The notes under the pieces: generated by a model
Database searches by the model: none
Told to the model about the DNA's origin: nothing
Seen by the model: the letters and a program-made list of their open reading frames with translations, nothing else
Assembly (NCBI GenBank): GCA_036280655.1
Contig: DASUQI010000054.1
Span: 1-33,620, forward strand
Length of the DNA stretch: 33,620 nucleotides
Direction: 5' to 3'
Source: DASSJM01 sp036280655
GTDB taxonomy: Bacteria > Actinomycetota > UBA4738 > HRBIN12
Translations under genes and position numbers: made by a program
In this document: positions 30,990 to 33,620 of the stretch, piece by piece
Layout of the letters: each line of letters starts with the position of its first letter
Numbering within the stretch: the stretch's first letter is position 1

Positions 30990-31317
30990 CTCCGGACCCG
31001 TCCTGGTCGTTCGCGCCGTCGTCGTCGGCCTCGTCGCCGATCACGTTGAAGTCTTCGTCCAGGTTCACCTCGAGGACGCGCCCGTCCTCGAGCCGGATCT
31101 CAACCCCGTAGGCGGCGCCGTCGTCGCCGGCCTCGGTCTCGACGACCGTGCCGCCGCCCGTGTGTTCGAGCGCGGCGGCCGTGGCCCGCTCGAGCGCGGA
31201 GCCTGTGAGCGGTTGGTCGTCGTCCGCTGCGCCGGTCGCGATCGCGATGCCGGCTCCCCCGCCGATCACGGCGAGCGCCACCGCGCCGCCCGCGATCCAC
31301 CTCGTCCTTCGGTCCAT
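30982..31317 (-). CDS. PepSY-domain exported protein
   Basis: 111 residues with AAGGAGG 6-7 nt before the ATG. A signal-anchor helix (WIAGGAVALAVIGGGAGIAIA) precedes one PepSY domain: LERATAAALEHTGGGTVVET, then AAYGVEIRLEDGRVLEVNLDEDFNVI. The tail is strongly acidic (DEADDDGANDQDGSGDE). PepSY domains are thought to inhibit peptidases or sense the wall environment. It leads the cluster with the secreted and split-barrel proteins and is divergent from the phosphoesterase gene. Confidence 0.88.
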   Translation of the reverse strand: MDRRTRWIAGGAVALAVIGGGAGIAIATGAADDDQPLTGSALERATAAALEHTGGGTVVETEAGDDGAAYGVEIRLEDGRVLEVNLDEDFNVIGDEADDDGANDQDGSGDE

Positions 31318-31451
31318 CGCCTGCCTCCTTCTCTCGGGTCGCCCAGGTGGTGCCTGCCCAACCTCGCCGATCGTGCCGCACGCACGATGAGAGGAGCGTG
31401 AACCCGAGATGAGGCGGCGCGTGCGCACCGGACTCGGCCCGGGGGCGTCGG

Positions 31452-31457
31452 TAGCAT
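31452..31457 (+). promoter_or_regulatory. -10 box TAGCAT for a leaderless phosphoesterase operon
   Basis: TAGCAT ends 7 nt before the ATG at 31465 and overlaps an earlier ATG at 31456, which favours 31465 as the true start. Confidence 0.4.
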
Positions 31458-31464
31458 GGACGGG

Positions 31465-32535
31465 ATGCGCACGAAGCTGCCCGCCGCGGCGCTCGCCCTG
31501 CTCGCGCTCGCGGTCTCCGCGTTCGGAGCGGCGGCGAACCAGCCGCCCGATGTTCGTCCGATCTCGCGACCGACGGAGCACGGCACGCAGGCGCCGGACC
31601 GGAGCCGCTACGTGGTCGGCGCCGCAGGCGACATCGCGTGCGAGCGCGAGGCGCTCGGCCCCGCGGCGCCGGCGCTCTGCCAGTACGACGACACCGCGAA
31701 GCTGGTCCGCGGGACCGGGCTCGCCGAGGTCCTCCTGCTCGGCGACAACCAGTACGAGGTGGGGTCGTACGCCGCGTACACGAACTACTTCCACCCGACG
31801 TGGGGCCGGGCCTTCGCGAACATCTCGCCGGTCCCCGGGAACCACGAGTACGCGAACGATCCCTCGTCGCGGCCGCGCGGCTACTTCCGGTACTTCGGCG
31901 ACCGCGTCCGCGGACCGGACGGGCTCGGCTACTACTCGTTCGACCTCGGAGCGTGTCCGAACGGCCCGTGCTGGCACGTGATCGCGCTCAACTCCGAGCT
32001 CTGCTTCGGGGTGGGCGGCTGCGGCCCGGCCGCGGATCCGTCGGCTCCAGAACGTGGCAACCGGATGTACGCCTGGCTCGAGCAGGACCTCGCGGACCAT
32101 CCCGACGCGAGCTACCCGTGCACGCTCGCGTACTGGCATCACCCGCGGTTCTCGTTCTCCACCGCGAGCGGGGCGTCGGCGGCGGTCGGCCCCTTGTGGG
32201 AGCTGCTGCACGCCGCCGGCGCCGACGTCGTGCTGAACGGCCACTCGCACAACTACCAGCGGTGGCGGCCGATGGATCCGGACGGCGCGCTCGACCTGAG
32301 CGGTGGGATCCGCCAGTTCGTCGTCGGGACGGGCGGCGCAAGCCACTACGCATTGGCGGGCGAAGACCGGCCGCCGAACCTGGCGCGGGCGCAGGCGCAC
32401 GCGTTCGGGATCCTTCGGCTCACCCTGAAGCCGGCGGGCTACCGATGGGCGTGGGCGTCGGCCCCCGGGCAACCGGCGTTCGAGGACGCGGCGGCGCGAG
32501 CGGTTCCGTGCGTCCGCGCCGTAGACTCGCCGTGA
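31465..32535 (+). CDS. Exported purple-acid-phosphatase-like metallophosphoesterase
   Basis: 356 residues from the ATG at 31465 (31456 is also in frame). A signal peptide (LPAAALALLALAVSAFGAAA) is followed by the metal motifs GDIAC, GDNQYE, GNHEY, YWHHPRF and NGHSHNYQRW. The GD...GDxxY...GNH[DE]...xxxH...GHxH order is that of purple acid phosphatases; the Tyr in GDNQY is the usual iron ligand, so a dinuclear metal site is expected. It should cleave phosphomonoesters or diesters outside the cell. Its stop shares an A with the start of the next gene (TGATG), so translation is coupled. Confidence 0.9.
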   Translation: MRTKLPAAALALLALAVSAFGAAANQPPDVRPISRPTEHGTQAPDRSRYVVGAAGDIACEREALGPAAPALCQYDDTAKLVRGTGLAEVLLLGDNQYEVGSYAAYTNYFHPTWGRAFANISPVPGNHEYANDPSSRPRGYFRYFGDRVRGPDGLGYYSFDLGACPNGPCWHVIALNSELCFGVGGCGPAADPSAPERGNRMYAWLEQDLADHPDASYPCTLAYWHHPRFSFSTASGASAAVGPLWELLHAAGADVVLNGHSHNYQRWRPMDPDGALDLSGGIRQFVVGTGGASHYALAGEDRPPNLARAQAHAFGILRLTLKPAGYRWAWASAPGQPAFEDAAARAVPCVRAVDSP

Positions 32536-33608
32536 TGAAGTCGCTCGAAGGGTTCCGCGACGCCTTCCTCGGCGAGATCGCCGGCCAGCCCGACGCGATG
32601 CGCCGCGCCGCGGCCGCGCTCGTCGACCAGCGCGAGTCGCTCGAACGGATCCGGGAGGCGACCGGTGCCTCGCGCACGATCGTGTTCACCGGGATGGGCA
32701 GCTCGTACGACGCCTGCTACCCGGCGGTGAACGACCTCGCGGCCCGCGGCGTCCCCGCGCTGCTCGTCGACGCGGCGGAGGTGCTGCACTTCCGCCGCCC
32801 GATCCTGGGCGCGCGCACGCTCGCGGTCATCGTGAGCCAGTCGGGCGAGAGCGCGGAGATCGTGCGGCTCGCGAACGAGGTCGCGAAGCAGCGCACGCGA
32901 CCGTTCCTGGTCGCGATCACGAACGGTCTCGACAACGACCTCGCCCGTCGCGCGGACATCGCGCTCGACACATGGGCCGGGCCCGAGACCGGACCCTCGA
33001 CGATGACCTTCGCCGCCGCGATGGCCACATTGTCGGGCCTCGCGCGGCTGCTCGCGGGCGACAGCGTCGACACCGCGATCGACCGAACCCGCACCGCGGC
33101 CGAGGGCGCCGCGCGCTCGGCCGAACGGCTGCTCGACGACCCGGAGGACTTCGCCCAGGACCTCGCGGCCTGGCACGGCGATCGCGAGGTCATGGTGCTG
33201 CTCGGTCGCGGCCCGGCTCGGGCCGCGACCGAGCTGGGCGCGCTCGTCCTCAAGGAGTCCGGCGTGATGGCGGAGTCGCTCGAGTCGGGATCGTTCCGCC
33301 ACGGCCCGCTCGAGCTCGCCGGCCCGAACATGACCGCGATCGTGATGGCGACGGAACCCGAGACGCGGCGCCTCGATCTCGGCCTCGCGGCCGACCTCGT
33401 CGAAGCGGGGTCCGCCGTCCTCGTCGTCACGCCCGACGGCGAGGCGCCGAAGGGCGCCCGGCCGGTCGCGACCGGCTACCTGGACCGCGCGCTGATGTCC
33501 GCGGTGTCGATCGTGCCCGTGCAGCTGCTGGCGTGGCGGCTCGCGGCCACCCACGGGCGGACGCCCGGCGCGTACACACGCGCCTCGAAGGTCACGACCA
33601 GGGAGTAG
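32535..33608 (+). CDS. Double-SIS domain sugar-phosphate isomerase/deaminase-like protein
   Basis: 357 residues with two SIS domains: the first from ~45 (IVFTGMGSSYDACYPAVNDL; VIVSQSGESAEIVRLANEV; LVAITNGLDNDLARRAD), the second from ~215 (VMVLLGRGPARAATELGALV; LKESGVMAESLESGSFRHGP). The E...FRHGPLEL ending is shared with the isomerase half of GlmS and with AgaS/FrlB-like enzymes; there is no glutaminase domain, so it is not GlmS itself. It probably isomerises or deaminates an amino-sugar phosphate in the cytoplasm. It is coupled to the phosphoesterase. The last codon is TAG at 33606-33608, 12 bp before the window ends. Confidence 0.92.
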   Translation: MKSLEGFRDAFLGEIAGQPDAMRRAAAALVDQRESLERIREATGASRTIVFTGMGSSYDACYPAVNDLAARGVPALLVDAAEVLHFRRPILGARTLAVIVSQSGESAEIVRLANEVAKQRTRPFLVAITNGLDNDLARRADIALDTWAGPETGPSTMTFAAAMATLSGLARLLAGDSVDTAIDRTRTAAEGAARSAERLLDDPEDFAQDLAAWHGDREVMVLLGRGPARAATELGALVLKESGVMAESLESGSFRHGPLELAGPNMTAIVMATEPETRRLDLGLAADLVEAGSAVLVVTPDGEAPKGARPVATGYLDRALMSAVSIVPVQLLAWRLAATHGRTPGAYTRASKVTTRE

Positions 33609-33620
33609 CTCAGACTCAGC

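Noticed and set aside
1..33620. Selenoprotein genes with in-frame UGA, given the tRNA-Sec.
   Set aside because: I looked past the TGA stops of the small and truncated-looking genes; none continues into a conserved protein, and no Sec-type motif such as UxxC was seen.
1..33620. CRISPR arrays, rRNA genes and complete insertion sequences.
   Set aside because: No regularly spaced repeats, no rRNA sequence and no transposase frame were found on either strand.

Overview
The window looks like a piece of chromosome from a high-GC actinobacterium. The base composition is strongly GC-rich throughout, start codons are often GTG, and several gene pairs overlap by ATGA or GTGA. It carries families that are typically actinobacterial: an ANTAR regulator, a SARP/BTAD regulator fused to a STAND NTPase and WD40 repeats, a Tad pilus locus with a DUF4244 pilin, and a DUF5318 protein upstream of a class A penicillin-binding protein. 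The tad gene order and the DUF5318-PBP pair match what is known from mycobacteria (the Rv3660c-Rv3654c and Rv0049-Rv0050 regions). The species cannot be named from this sequence alone. A selenocysteine tRNA shows that the organism probably decodes UGA as selenocysteine.

Layout. 1-500: the end of an ANTAR protein and a small zinc-ribbon protein. 617-1489: a five-bladed beta-propeller glycosidase-like protein. 1535-2500 (minus): an acyl-ACP desaturase, divergent from a cold-shock protein (2829-3035) that has a strong terminator. 3215-3967: a degenerate tyrosine recombinase. 4084-6956: a NarL-type two-component pair. 6982-9667 (minus): DUF5318 and a bifunctional PBP. 9732-14709 (minus): a tightly packed seven-gene tad operon. 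14873-16432: a cupin, a membrane-anchored coiled-coil envelope protein and a small acidic protein. 16607-20311: an operon for an ECF sigma factor, a membrane anti-sigma factor with a large ectodomain, and a zinc D,D-carboxypeptidase. 20312-20521: a structured convergent intergenic region. 20522-21331 (minus): a HAD-IB phosphatase. 21471-21562: tRNA-Sec. 21695-27429: a 1439-aa SARP-STAND-TM-WD40 protein, a small single-pass protein and a secreted beta-helix protein. 27505-28724 (minus): a RibD/DHFR-like reductase and a PhnB-like VOC protein. 28886-29680: an alpha/beta hydrolase. 29692-31317 (minus): a PepSY protein, a secreted protein and a flavin-binding split-barrel protein in one overlapping cluster. 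31465-33608: a purple-acid-phosphatase-like phosphoesterase and a double-SIS sugar isomerase-like protein in one operon.

The main theme is the cell envelope: peptidoglycan synthesis and trimming, pilus assembly, envelope-stress sensing by the sigma/anti-sigma/carboxypeptidase unit, and several exported proteins. The most unusual items are the SARP-STAND-WD40 protein, which appears to span the membrane and has two export-type neighbours; the isolated tRNA-Sec, whose -10 box is placed for transcription to start at the mature 5' end; the recombinase that has lost its catalytic tyrosine; and a recurring arrangement in which genes without a Shine-Dalgarno sequence have a TANNNT box 6-9 nt before the start codon, as expected for leaderless mRNAs.
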